Under the pieces are notes generated by a model. The model saw only the letters and a list, made by a program, of their open reading frames with translations, was not told the DNA's origin and did no database searches. A DNA stretch of 36,034 nt from Deltaproteobacteria bacterium (GTDB taxonomy: Bacteria; Desulfobacterota; Deferrimicrobia; Deferrimicrobiales; Deferrimicrobiaceae): assembly GCA_025356865.1 (NCBI GenBank), contig JANXQJ010000006.1:1-36034 (forward strand), written 5' to 3'. Both the position numbers and the translations under genes were made by a program. The stretch's first letter is position 1, and each line of letters opens with the position of its first letter. This document shows, piece after piece, positions 26,513-35,556 of the stretch.

Positions 26513-26764
26513 ATGGTCCGGGTATTTTCGGTGTACCGGGTGGACCGGACAACGGGTCTTACGGAAGCCGTCGGATGCATCCTCGAACGGCGAGACAAGG
26601 ACAGGCATCGTCCCCTCCGATCGCAACTGGCCGTCGAGGCGCGCAGCGTTTTCGGTCTGGACGATGACGAATGCATCCGGATCGTCCCGGAACACCCTGT
26701 AGACACGGAGAGAACGGAAGAAACAACATTGTCGTTCGGCAGGATCACGATCATTTCCCGGTAA
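26513..26764 (+). CDS. Small conserved-type hypothetical protein
   Basis: An 83-aa soluble protein, starting MVRVFSVYRVDRTTGLTEAVGCILERR. The pattern RVYRVD...G.ERR resembles short hypothetical proteins I associate with Geobacter-type genomes, but I know no function. GGAGG lies 9 bp before ATG 26513. It ends the operon that begins at 22969; the next gene is 161 bp away. That gap holds a CCCTTAAGGG palindrome near 26788 but no clear terminator. Confidence 0.65.
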   Translation: MVRVFSVYRVDRTTGLTEAVGCILERRDKDRHRPLRSQLAVEARSVFGLDDDECIRIVPEHPVDTERTEETTLSFGRITIISR

Positions 26765-26925
26765 GGGATATATCAGGGATCGGAGCCCCTTAAGGGCGCG
26801 TGGAAATTACCGGATCACTCGGATGGTGGTTAAAGAATTGTCATGGATAATCCGAATAAAACGTTATGACGACCAGCACCGATCCGCCCGTTGAGATGAC
26901 GGCGATGGAGAGGAGAACGAAAACG

Positions 26926-28317
26926 ATGTCCAATGATAGGCACAAGTCGCGGGGTCCGAGTCCGGAGAGGATCGTCGCGCGTTTCACGGTTGCGGCGCTG
27001 GCCGCCCTCGTCCTGATCTCGATGGGCGGAGGTGCCCGTGCTGCGGAGACGGGTCCGACGGAAGCGCTCGACCGGAAGGTCGCGCAGGGGCCGACGCCGG
27101 CCGACATCGCGTCCTATGCATACCAGGCCAACCCCATGATCCAGGCTGCTCGCTCCCGCTGGCGCGCGACGGCCGAGAAGTACCGGATCGACACTTCCTG
27201 GGACAACCCCGAACTCATGGTCGAAGGGATGCGCATGGTCGGATCGCAGGGAATGGCGACCGCGACCGACGCCAACGGCATGCCGGTTGCCGGGAGCCAG
27301 CCTTCCTCCCCGAAGAACGACTGGACGGTCCGGCTGACCCAGCCGATCCCTCTGCCCGGCAAGCTGGGACGCGCAGGCGACATCGCGCAGGCCGACGCGC
27401 GGATCGCGAGGTTTCAGCTCGACGCGGCGGTCCGCGACGTTCTGGTCCAGCTCCGGGAGTCTTATCACGAACTGCTCTACCTCCGCGATGCGAAGCGGAT
27501 CGCGGAGCAGAACAAGGAACTGCTGGATCAGTTGCGCAAGGTCGGCGAGGGCGCCTATGCGATGAACCGGGCCGCGCTGGTCGACGTGATGAAGGCGCAG
27601 GCGCAGTCCGGGCAGCTTCTCTACGACGGGCTGCTCCTCGACGAACTCGAAAAGACAGAGAAGACGCGTATGAACGGCCTGCTCAATCGTCCCGCCGAGG
27701 CTGCGATCGGTCCTCCCGCCGACGTCCCCGTCCGTCCGCTGGCCTACACCATCGACGAGATCCAGTCCGCCGCGGGAACGAACCTCGAGGAGAACCGGAT
27801 CGCGCAAGCCAATGTCGAGAAGGCGCAGTCGATGCTGTCGCTCACGCGGTACGAGACGCTGCCCGAGTTCAGCCTCGGCGGCTCCTACGGCACCGATCGG
27901 GGCGACAAGCAGGTCGGCGTCCAGGTGGGCGTGATGCTCCCGATCTGGTACGGCAAGAACGCGGGGCGCCTGGGCGCGGCTCGGGCCGATGTCGAGACGA
28001 TGCAGGCGATGAAGACTTCCCAGGTCAACGAGACGCGCACGATTGTTCGTGACACGTTCTTCCGCCTCCAGAATGCCGACCGGTTGGTTAGGCTCTACCG
28101 GGACGACCTGGTTCCTCAAGCTTCGAGGGCGATCGAGAGTGCCGAGACGCTCTACAAGCAGGGACAGGGAGCTTTCAGCGATTACGTCGAGACGCAGTCG
28201 ACTTTCTATTCCTTCCAGCTTTCGCTGGCGCGCGCGAAGGCCGATTACGGGAAGTGGCTCGCGCGGTTGGAAAAACTCGCCGGCAAATCGTTGGCCGACC
28301 GGGAGGTGGCCAAATGA
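26926..28317 (+). CDS. TolC-family outer membrane efflux protein 1 (CusC-like)
   Basis: A 463-aa outer membrane factor. I choose ATG 26926 (GGAGAGGAG about 10 bp upstream) over 26866. The signal peptide ends in ARAAE, with no lipobox, so unlike E. coli CusC it is probably not lipidated. The duplicated TolC helical-hairpin pattern is visible (NPMIQAARSRWRATAEKYR early; YKQGQGAFSDYVETQSTFYSF late). It would form the exit duct for the CusBA-like pump. Its stop overlaps the next start (ATGA). No sigma54 promoter was found in the 161 bp before it. Confidence 0.88.
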   Translation: MSNDRHKSRGPSPERIVARFTVAALAALVLISMGGGARAAETGPTEALDRKVAQGPTPADIASYAYQANPMIQAARSRWRATAEKYRIDTSWDNPELMVEGMRMVGSQGMATATDANGMPVAGSQPSSPKNDWTVRLTQPIPLPGKLGRAGDIAQADARIARFQLDAAVRDVLVQLRESYHELLYLRDAKRIAEQNKELLDQLRKVGEGAYAMNRAALVDVMKAQAQSGQLLYDGLLLDELEKTEKTRMNGLLNRPAEAAIGPPADVPVRPLAYTIDEIQSAAGTNLEENRIAQANVEKAQSMLSLTRYETLPEFSLGGSYGTDRGDKQVGVQVGVMLPIWYGKNAGRLGAARADVETMQAMKTSQVNETRTIVRDTFFRLQNADRLVRLYRDDLVPQASRAIESAETLYKQGQGAFSDYVETQSTFYSFQLSLARAKADYGKWLARLEKLAGKSLADREVAK

Positions 28318-29882
28318 ACACACGTATTGTCTTGACCGCATCGGCGGTGCTTCTTTGGGCGGCCCGGGCGCTGGCGGGATATTCGGAACTTTCGAAGGAG
28401 ATCGAAGGGTACCAGCCCCCGGCGCTCTACCGCTCCCAAGTGTCCAACCCCCCGGTTTCCGATAACGCGCCGGCGACCGCGGATGAGTTCGATGCGCAGA
28501 TCGGCAAACTCCGCGAGCTTTCGGCGCGGTGGGAGAAGTCGCTTTCCGCCCCCGCCGCCTCCGAGTCGTTCCTCGTGCCCGATCCGGCGCGGCTTGCCCG
28601 CTTGAAAGACGTGGCATCCGACAACGCCGCGACGGAGGTGGCGCTTGCCGATGGTTTCGCTCTGGCCGACCACGAGACGCTGGCGCTGCTGCGCAACCCG
28701 GGCGTGGCCTCGAAGGCGCGCGATGTCCGTGCGGCGATCGAGGGCTATTCCCAGGTCGAGAACCTCGACACGATCCTGCGGCGCTACAGCGCGTTCACCG
28801 CGAGCCTGATGACGGGCGTCGGCCCCATGGATTCCCCCGAGGCGATGGTGCGCTCACGTTTCCCCTTCCCGGGCGTGCTGGCGCTCAAGGGCGAAGTCGT
28901 GACGATGGAAACCACCGCGGCGCGCGAGAACCTTGAGGCCGCCCGCCGCAAGGCGGTCACGTCGGTGAACAAGGCGTACCGGGAGCTGATCTATGTCGGG
29001 GAGGCCAGGAAGAACACCGAGTCGATGCTCGACCTGCTCGACAACCTGAAAGGCGCCGCCACGGCCCGTTACTCGGCCGGGGAGACATCCTTCCAAAATG
29101 TCCTGAAGATCGGGATCGAGCGGGAAAAGATGAAGGAGGAGCTCCGGACGATCGTCGAGATGGGCCGGAATGCGGAGGCGATGATCCGCGAGACGCTGGC
29201 GCTCCCGCCGTCGATCCGGATCGGGGCGCCGGTTTCCGACAACGTGGAAGTTGCCGTTCCCGAACTCGGCGATCTCCAGTCGATGGCGCTGGCCGGTCGC
29301 CAGGAGCTGCGGTCGATGCGGGCGATGGTCGGGAAGATGGAGAAGATGCTCCTCATGCAGGAGACGATGGTCCATCCCGGCTTCAGCCTGAACCTGTCGC
29401 AATACGACCGGGACGAGGTGTCCCGGATCGGCGCGGGCGGCATGGGCGAAGCGAAGGAAAGCTTCCCGACCACGACCGTTGCGTCCGTCGGCGAGGGGCT
29501 TCCCAAGACGCCGATGTTCGGGACGCAGGAAGCGTATCTGCGCGAGCTGCGCCAGCGGATCGAGGGGTTGAAGGCCGACCTCCGGATGGAGGAGGCGGCG
29601 ACGCTCCTCGGCGTCCGCAACGCCTGGTTCGCGCTCGACAAGGCGAGTCGGGAAGGAGCGCTCTACGGCGACCGGGTCGTGACGCTGTCGCGCAGCGCGC
29701 TGGAAGCCTCTACCCTCGGCTACTCGGCGGGCAAGGTGATGTTTGCCGACGTGATCGAATCGTACCGGGGCTGGTTCGAAGCGAACCTGGCGTTCGCGCG
29801 CAGCCGGGCCGACCGGTCGATCGCCCTGGCGGATCTGGAAGACGGGGTCGGGAAGCGGATCGTTCCGGCCGACAAACGATGA
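28314..29882 (+). CDS. TolC-family outer membrane efflux protein 2
   Basis: A 522-aa protein with signal peptide (MNTRIVLTASAVLLWAARALA) and TolC-type repeats (LLRNPGVASKARDVRAAIEGYSQ; STLGYSAGKVMFADVIESYRG). It begins with about 100 residues of extra sequence before the first TolC repeat. GGGAGGTGG precedes ATG 28314. Having two different outer membrane factors in one RND operon is unusual. They could form mixed trimers, serve different pumps, or the second may have an adaptor role. Confidence 0.82.
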   Translation: MNTRIVLTASAVLLWAARALAGYSELSKEIEGYQPPALYRSQVSNPPVSDNAPATADEFDAQIGKLRELSARWEKSLSAPAASESFLVPDPARLARLKDVASDNAATEVALADGFALADHETLALLRNPGVASKARDVRAAIEGYSQVENLDTILRRYSAFTASLMTGVGPMDSPEAMVRSRFPFPGVLALKGEVVTMETTAARENLEAARRKAVTSVNKAYRELIYVGEARKNTESMLDLLDNLKGAATARYSAGETSFQNVLKIGIEREKMKEELRTIVEMGRNAEAMIRETLALPPSIRIGAPVSDNVEVAVPELGDLQSMALAGRQELRSMRAMVGKMEKMLLMQETMVHPGFSLNLSQYDRDEVSRIGAGGMGEAKESFPTTTVASVGEGLPKTPMFGTQEAYLRELRQRIEGLKADLRMEEAATLLGVRNAWFALDKASREGALYGDRVVTLSRSALEASTLGYSAGKVMFADVIESYRGWFEANLAFARSRADRSIALADLEDGVGKRIVPADKR

Positions 29883-29904
29883 ACGCATTTTCGGGAGGAT
29901 CGAA

Positions 29905-31458
29905 ATGACCGAGAACATCAACATCCCCGAAGGCCCGGCGCCAAAGAGGCGTTCTGGCCGCAAAGGGTTTCTGGTCCCGCTCGTCGCGCTCGTCGCACTG
30001 GCGATCGGCGTCGGCGGTGGCTACTGGCTGGGCGGACGCGGTGCCGGCAAAGGCAACGCCCCTCATGCCGACAACGCGGCCGCCGCGCATGTCGAGGGCG
30101 AGAAGTACACCTGCGGCATGCACCCATTCATCATCTCGGACAAGCCGGGCAACTGCCCGATCTGCGGGATGGCGCTGACGAAGATCGAGGGGAAGCCGGC
30201 CGGCGGCGCGGCGGGGACAGCTGCGAAGGCGCCGAGCGGCCCTCGGAAGATTCTCTTCTACCGCAACCCGATGAACCCGCAGGTCACCTCACAGACGCCG
30301 GCCAAGGACGAGATGGGGATGGACTACGTTCCCGTCTACGAGGACGAGACACAGGGAACGGGCGGCGGACCCGCGCTGCCGGAAGGGTATGCCAACGTGA
30401 ACGTCGGGAGCGAGCGGGTGGCGCTGGCCGGCATCCAGAGCGCTCCGGCAGTGCGTGAAACGATTGCGCACCCGGTGCGCGCCGTGGGGCTCGTGGTGCC
30501 CGACGAGCGACGCGTGCGGCGCGTCCAGTCGAAGGTCGACGGCTACGTCGAGAAGCTGTACACGAACTTCACCGGCCAGGTCGTCTCGAAGGGACACCCG
30601 CTGATGTCGATCTACTCGCCCGAGCTGCTGGCGTCCCAGCAGGAATACTTGAAGAGCCGGGAGACGGCGGCGAAGTTCGCGGCCTCCCCGAGCGAAGACG
30701 TCCGGAAGCTGGGCGAGGAGCTGCTGCAGGCGTCGAGGCGTCGGCTGGAGCTGTTCGACGTGCCGCCGTCCTTCATCGCGGAACTGGAAAAGAGCGGCAA
30801 GGTTCAGCGTGCGGTGACGATCAACGCACCCGTAGGCGGCTACGTCACGGGCAAGGAGATCTTCGAGGGCGGGCGCGTTGGTCCGGGCATGGAACTGCTC
30901 ACCGTAACCGACCTCTCCTCGGTGTGGATCGAGGCCGATCTTTACGAGTACGAGGCACAGGCCGTCCGCGTGGGGCAGGCTGCGACGCTCGAGACGGCGG
31001 CCGATCCGGATCGCAAGCTCAGGGGGCGCGTGACCTACATCTATCCGACACTTTCTGCGGAGACGCGAACGCTGAAGGTCCGTTTCGAGTTTCCCAACCC
31101 GGGTCTTCGGCTCAAACCCCAGATGTACGCCAACGTCGCGCTCGACCTTCACGCGGTGACGGGCGTGGTCGTGCCCGATTCCGCGTTGATCGAGACGGGG
31201 ACGCGCACGGTCGCATTCGTGGACGGCGGCGACGGGACGTTCGAGCCGCGGGAGCTGAAGATCGGGGTTCGGGGAAATGGCAAGGCGCAGGTGCTCTCGG
31301 GCGTGAAGGAAGGCGAGAAGGTGGCGATCCGGGCGAACTTCCTGCTCGACTCCGAGTCGAAGCTGCGGGCGGCATTGACGAAGATGACCGCTCCGGCGGG
31401 GCAGCCCAAGGGGCAGACGACGCCTCCCGCCGGCGGGCACGCTGGGCATGGAGGCTGA
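29905..31458 (+). CDS. cusB: CusB-like periplasmic adaptor with two heavy-metal-binding modules
   Basis: A 517-aa membrane fusion protein linking the RND pump to the outer membrane channel. One N-terminal helix (FLVPLVALVALAIGVGGGYWL) anchors it. Two heavy-metal-binding modules follow: YTCGMHPFIISDKPGNCPICGMAL (shown in part: CGMHP, CPICGM) and FYRNPMNP...DEMGMDYVPVY, the second with Met and no Cys. Then come the barrel-sandwich hybrid and helical hairpin (VQSKVDGYVEKLYTNFTGQ, SPELLASQQEYLKS) and beta-barrel domains. The tail ends GGHAGHGG. This makeup is typical of Cu/Ag exporters. It lies 22 bp after TolC-like 2 and 1 bp before cusA. Confidence 0.92.
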   Translation: MTENINIPEGPAPKRRSGRKGFLVPLVALVALAIGVGGGYWLGGRGAGKGNAPHADNAAAAHVEGEKYTCGMHPFIISDKPGNCPICGMALTKIEGKPAGGAAGTAAKAPSGPRKILFYRNPMNPQVTSQTPAKDEMGMDYVPVYEDETQGTGGGPALPEGYANVNVGSERVALAGIQSAPAVRETIAHPVRAVGLVVPDERRVRRVQSKVDGYVEKLYTNFTGQVVSKGHPLMSIYSPELLASQQEYLKSRETAAKFAASPSEDVRKLGEELLQASRRRLELFDVPPSFIAELEKSGKVQRAVTINAPVGGYVTGKEIFEGGRVGPGMELLTVTDLSSVWIEADLYEYEAQAVRVGQAATLETAADPDRKLRGRVTYIYPTLSAETRTLKVRFEFPNPGLRLKPQMYANVALDLHAVTGVVVPDSALIETGTRTVAFVDGGDGTFEPRELKIGVRGNGKAQVLSGVKEGEKVAIRANFLLDSESKLRAALTKMTAPAGQPKGQTTPPAGGHAGHGG

Positions 31459-31459
31459 C

Positions 31460-34400
31460 ATGAACCCCCACGCGGGCGGCGAGCCGGGCAAGGAATCGTT
31501 CATCCAGCGGGTCATCGGCTTCTGCGCGGTCAACCGGTACCTTACGCTGCTGGCCGTCGTCGCGGCGTGCGTCTTCGCGCTCTACACCTTGAAAGAAATC
31601 CGGCTCGACGCGCTGCCCGATCTTTCGGATACGCAGGTCATCGTCTACTCGAAGTGGGACCGCTCTCCCGACATCATCGAAGACCAGGTCACGTACCCCG
31701 TCGTCACGGCGCTGCTCGGCGCGCCGCACGTCAAGGCGGTGCGCGGATTCTCCGACTTCGGATTTTCCTACGTGTACGTGATCTTCGAGGATGGCACCGA
31801 CATCTACTGGGCGCGTTCGCGCGTCCTCGAATACCTCTCGAAGATCCAATCGCGCCTGCCGCAGGGGGTTCAGACCGAGCTGGGGCCTGACGCGACCGGC
31901 GTCGGCTGGGTCTACCAGTACGCGCTGATCGACAAGTCGGGCACGCAGTCGCTCGACCAGCTTCGGTCGGTCCAGGACTGGACGCTCCGCTATGCGCTGC
32001 AGTCGGTGCCGGGCGTCGCGGAGGTCGCCTCGATCGGCGGCTTCCAGAAGCAGTACCAAGTGACGGTCGACCCCAACAAACTGGCGTCGTACGGGATTCC
32101 GCTCAACATGGTGGTCGACGCGATCCGGGCTTCGAACAACGAGGTGGGCGGGCGACTGATCGAGTTTGCGGGCGCCGAGTACATGGTGCGCGGCCGAGGT
32201 TACGCGCGGCAGCCGTCCGACCTCGAGAACGTGGTGCTGAAGACGGGACCCGGCGGAGTGCCGGTGCTGATCAAGGACGTCGGGCGCGTCGCCTTCGGCC
32301 CCGAGATCCGCCGCGGCATCTCCGATCTCGACGGCAATGGCGACACCGTCGGCGGCATCGTGGTGATGCGCCACGGGGAGAACGCCCTCAACGTCATCGA
32401 ACGGGTCAAGGCGAAGCTGAAGGATCTGGAACCGTCGTTGCCCAAGGGCGTCGTGTTCGAGACCACCTACGACCGCTCCGACCTCATCCACCGCGCGATC
32501 GGCACATTGAAACACGAGATCGTCGTCGAGATGGTGATCGTGTCGCTGGTGATCCTGTTCTTCCTGTGGCACATCCCGTCGGCGCTGGTGCCGATCATCA
32601 CGATCCCGATCTCGGTGCTTCTCTCGTTCATCCCGCTCTACTACATGGGGGTGACCATCAACATCATGAGCCTCGCCGGCATCGCCATCTCGATCGGCGT
32701 GCTCGTGGACGGTGCGATCGTCGAGGTCGAGAACGCGTACAACAAGATCTATCACTGGGACGCGGCCGGCCGGAAAGAGGACTTCCACCACGTGCGGCTT
32801 TCAGCGCTGAAGGAAGTCGGCCCCTCGGTCTTCTTCTCGCTGCTCGTCATCGCGGTCGCGTTCCTCCCCGTCTTTGTGCTGGTCGACCAGGAAGGGCGCC
32901 TCTTCAGGCCGTTGGCCTACTCGAAGAACCTGGCGATGGGGCTCGCCGCGATCCTCGCGATCACGCTCGACCCGGCGCTGCGGATGATGTTCGCCCGGAT
33001 CGACCCGTTCACCTTCAAGCCGAAGTTCCTGGCGAACCTCGCGTCGCACGCGCTCGTCGGAAAGTACTACTCCGAGGAAAAGCATCCGATCAGCCTCGCG
33101 TTGTTCAGGATCTACGAGCCGGCGTGCCGCTTCGTGCTGCGGCGCCCGAAGACGGTCATCGCGGCGGCGATCGGGATGGTGCTGCTCAGCATCCCCGTCT
33201 ACCTGAAGCTGGGCAGGGAGTTCATGCCCCCCTTGAACGAAGGGACGATGCTCTACATGCCGACCACTCTCCCGGGTCTGTCGGTCGCGCAGGCGCAGGA
33301 TCTGCTCGTTCGTCAGGACAAGCTGCTCAAAGGCTTCCCCGAGGTCGAGCGGGTTTTCGGCAAGGCGGGGCGCGCCGACACCTCCACCGATCCGGCGCCG
33401 TTTTCGATGATGGAAACCACGGTGGTCCTGAAGCCGCAGTCGCAATGGAGTGCGAAGGAGCGCTGGTACTCGAAGTGGGCGCCCAACTTCATCAAGCCGA
33501 TCCTTCGGCCCATCTGGCCTGACCGGATCTCGTGGGACGAGCTGGTCGCGAAGATGGACTCGGTCGTGCGCTTCCCCGGTGTCACCAATGCCTGGACGAT
33601 GCCGATCAAGGCGCGCATCGACATGCTCACCACCGGCGTTCGCACGCCGGTCGGGATCAAGGTGTACGGCAGCGACTTAAACGAGATCCAGCGGATCGGC
33701 GAGCACCTTGAGCACGTGATGAAGGACATCCCCGGCACGCGCAGCGTCTTTGCCGAGCGGGTGACCGGCGGCTATTTCGTAGACATCGAGCCGAAGCGGG
33801 AGCAGCTTGCGCGCTACGGCCTGACGATCGAAAAGCTCCAGGACGTGATCATGAGCGCGATCGGCGGCGAGAACATCACTACAACGATCGAGGGGCGGGA
33901 GCGTTATTCGGTCAACCTTCGCTATCCGCGGGAACTGCGGGAGGATCTCGACCGGCTCGGACGGGTGCTGGTCCCGGTAGGCGCCATGGGGGCGCAGGTG
34001 CCCATCGCCCAGCTCGCCGACGTGAAGCTCGTCTCCGGCCCCGCGATGCTGCGCGACGAGAACGGCTTCCTCGCCGGATACGTCTACGTCGACATCGCCG
34101 GGCGCGACGTGGGCTCCTACGTCGAGGAGGCCAAGAAGGTCGTCGCCTCGAAGGTCCAGCTCAAGCAGGGCTACGTGCTCCAGTGGAGCGGCCAGTACGA
34201 GAACATGATCCGCGTCCGTGAGCGGCTGAAGCTGGTCGTGCCGGTGACGCTGGCGCTCATCTTCGTGCTGCTCTACATGAACACGCGCAGCGCCTTCAAG
34301 GCCACGCTGGTCATGCTCGCGGTGCCGTTCTCGGCGATCGGGGCGATCTGGCTCTTCTACATCCTGGGCTACAACGTCTCGATCGCTGCGTGGGTCGGCA

Positions 34401-34771
34401 TGATCGCGCTGATGGGGCTCGACGCCGAGACCGGCGTGTTCATGCTGCTGTTCCTGGACCTGTCGCACGACGATGCGATCAAACGCGGGCTCATGCGGGA
34501 CGAGCACGACCTCGACGAGTCGATCATCCACGGCGCGGTCAAGCGCGTGCGCCCGAAGATGATGACGGTCGCGGCGGCGTTCATGGGCTTGCTGCCCATC
34601 ATGTGGTCCACCTCGGCCGGTGCCGACGTGATGAAGCGGATCGCCGCACCGATGATCGGCGGGCTGGTCACCTCGTTCCTGCTCGAGCTGCTCGTTTACC
34701 CGGCGATCTACAAGCTTTGGAAGCGGAAGGAACTGCCTCCGGAATCGACCGCGCTTTCGGCGGAAGGATAG
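31460..34771 (+). CDS. cusA: CusA/CzcA-family heavy-metal RND efflux pump
   Basis: A 1,103-aa inner membrane proton-driven exporter of the HME-RND family. I choose ATG 31460 (GGAGG 6 bp upstream) over 31448. Features are the first helix (YLTLLAVVAACVFALYTL), the porter domain start LPDLSDTQVIV, the TM4 proton-relay motif GVLVDGAIVEVENAYNK, and the second half with MPTTLPGLS, FGKAGRADTSTDPAPFSMMETT and RIDMLTTGVRTPVGIKVYG. The porter sequence and these Met positions resemble CusA more than CzcA, favouring Cu(I)/Ag(I). That is judged by eye, not by alignment. Confidence 0.92.
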   Translation: MNPHAGGEPGKESFIQRVIGFCAVNRYLTLLAVVAACVFALYTLKEIRLDALPDLSDTQVIVYSKWDRSPDIIEDQVTYPVVTALLGAPHVKAVRGFSDFGFSYVYVIFEDGTDIYWARSRVLEYLSKIQSRLPQGVQTELGPDATGVGWVYQYALIDKSGTQSLDQLRSVQDWTLRYALQSVPGVAEVASIGGFQKQYQVTVDPNKLASYGIPLNMVVDAIRASNNEVGGRLIEFAGAEYMVRGRGYARQPSDLENVVLKTGPGGVPVLIKDVGRVAFGPEIRRGISDLDGNGDTVGGIVVMRHGENALNVIERVKAKLKDLEPSLPKGVVFETTYDRSDLIHRAIGTLKHEIVVEMVIVSLVILFFLWHIPSALVPIITIPISVLLSFIPLYYMGVTINIMSLAGIAISIGVLVDGAIVEVENAYNKIYHWDAAGRKEDFHHVRLSALKEVGPSVFFSLLVIAVAFLPVFVLVDQEGRLFRPLAYSKNLAMGLAAILAITLDPALRMMFARIDPFTFKPKFLANLASHALVGKYYSEEKHPISLALFRIYEPACRFVLRRPKTVIAAAIGMVLLSIPVYLKLGREFMPPLNEGTMLYMPTTLPGLSVAQAQDLLVRQDKLLKGFPEVERVFGKAGRADTSTDPAPFSMMETTVVLKPQSQWSAKERWYSKWAPNFIKPILRPIWPDRISWDELVAKMDSVVRFPGVTNAWTMPIKARIDMLTTGVRTPVGIKVYGSDLNEIQRIGEHLEHVMKDIPGTRSVFAERVTGGYFVDIEPKREQLARYGLTIEKLQDVIMSAIGGENITTTIEGRERYSVNLRYPRELREDLDRLGRVLVPVGAMGAQVPIAQLADVKLVSGPAMLRDENGFLAGYVYVDIAGRDVGSYVEEAKKVVASKVQLKQGYVLQWSGQYENMIRVRERLKLVVPVTLALIFVLLYMNTRSAFKATLVMLAVPFSAIGAIWLFYILGYNVSIAAWVGMIALMGLDAETGVFMLLFLDLSHDDAIKRGLMRDEHDLDESIIHGAVKRVRPKMMTVAAAFMGLLPIMWSTSAGADVMKRIAAPMIGGLVTSFLLELLVYPAIYKLWKRKELPPESTALSAEG

Positions 34772-34780
34772 GAGTGTCGA

Positions 34781-34927
34781 ATGAACTGTTGCAAGACGCC
34801 TTTATGGGTATGGGCGGTTTTCGCCGGAATCATTCTGGTGTTTGTTCTCTACGGAGTCATCGGTTCGAAGCGGTCCGTCAATCCGGACCCGTCCGTCAAC
34901 GTCAACAATAGTAAAGGCAGGAATTGA
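34781..34927 (+). CDS. 48-aa membrane protein with N-terminal Cys pair
   Basis: Too short for the ORF track. ATG 34781 with GGATAGGAG upstream, 9 bp after cusA, ends at TGA 34925-34927. The sequence starts MNCCKTPLW, has one membrane helix (WAVFAGIILVFVLYGVI) and a polar tail. The Cys pair before the helix could bind a soft metal on the cytoplasmic face. It may be a small partner of the RND pump, comparable in idea to AcrZ for AcrB. No homologue is recognised. Confidence 0.65.
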   Translation: MNCCKTPLWVWAVFAGIILVFVLYGVIGSKRSVNPDPSVNVNNSKGRN

Positions 34928-34970
34928 CGGCGCGATGCGCCGATCAACATCACGCAGGGAGGAATGGACA

Positions 34971-35354
34971 ATGCGCAAGGGAACAAAAGCGGGACGTGTG
35001 GCGGCCTGTCTGCTTGGGCTGACTCTGATGGCGATGCCGGTCGCCGGCATGGCGATGGATCACGGCGGCATGGACATGGGCGGCATGCAGCACGACGCCA
35101 AGGCCGGCGGTCACGACATGGCGAAGATGGGCGACAAGTTGTACGACGGCAAGCTGGGCATGTGGAAGGCCGAGGCTCGCCTCATGGACATGAAGGCGCA
35201 CATGGCCGCCATGCCGTCGGGGATGAAGATGGAAGGCGCAATGCCCAATTCCCATCACCTCGCCGTGACGGTTACCGACGCCAAGTCGAAGAAGACGGTG
35301 ACGGAAGGAAAGGGCACGGTGACCGTGACCGGGCCGGACGGCAAGGCGGTCTAA
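34971..35354 (+). CDS. Secreted Met/His-rich protein (paralogue C), cut short by an in-frame TAA
   Basis: ATG 34971 has GGGAGGA 7 bp upstream. The 127-aa product has a signal peptide (VAACLLGLTLMAMPVAGMAM), then MDHGGMDMGGMQHDA, a Met/His-rich putative copper site, and LYDGKLGMWKAEARLMDMK. It reaches GTVTVTGPDGKAV and stops at TAA 35352-35354. The same frame continues without a gap into the missing end of the domain (see next feature). The protein aligns with those at 22247 and 25636. It is either a nonsense mutant, a read error or a truncated but stable carrier. Confidence 0.75.
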   Translation: MRKGTKAGRVAACLLGLTLMAMPVAGMAMDHGGMDMGGMQHDAKAGGHDMAKMGDKLYDGKLGMWKAEARLMDMKAHMAAMPSGMKMEGAMPNSHHLAVTVTDAKSKKTVTEGKGTVTVTGPDGKAV

Positions 35355-35489
35355 TCCGACTTCATGGTGATGCAGGGGCATTTCGGCGCGGACGTGAACC
35401 TGCCCGCTTCGGGCAAGTACAGCTTCAAGGTCGAGATCACCTCGGGCGACGAGACCGCAACGACGACCTTCACCCACAAGGTGAAGTAG
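35355..35489 (+). other. In-frame continuation of paralogue C after the TAA
   Basis: The 44 codons after the TAA encode SDFMVMQGHFGADVNL...YSFKVEITSGDETATTTF and end at TAG 35487. This is the C-terminal part of the domain and aligns at equal spacing with GRIGADLDM...VEITSGEETASTAF in the 25636 protein. No ribosome binding site precedes it, so it is not an independent gene. Confidence 0.7.
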
Positions 35490-35508
35490 CCGGAAAGCGA
35501 CACCGGAC

Positions 35509-35539
35509 GCCGGGGGAAGGACATCCTGCTTCCCCCGGC
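35509..35539 (+). terminator. Perfect 11-bp hairpin between paralogue C and the next gene
   Basis: GCCGGGGGAAG pairs with CTTCCCCCGGC around a 9-nt loop. There is no T-run, and the next Shine-Dalgarno follows within about 8 bp. It may be a weak terminator or an mRNA 3'-end stabiliser. Confidence 0.55.
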
Positions 35540-35556
35540 ATGGAATCGGAGGAGAC

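Noticed and set aside
26820-26860. TGGTTAAAGAATTGTCA as a sigma54 promoter for the Cus genes
   Set aside because: The -12 box lacks GC; no enhancer dyads upstream.
26830-28617. 595-aa minus-strand ORF opposite the first TolC-like gene
   Set aside because: Arg/Gly/His-rich shadow of a high-GC coding strand; no recognisable domain, and the + strand encodes a clear TolC protein.
31112-32791. 559-aa minus-strand ORF opposite cusB/cusA
   Set aside because: Asp/Val/His-rich antisense shadow without domain pattern; spans two real genes.
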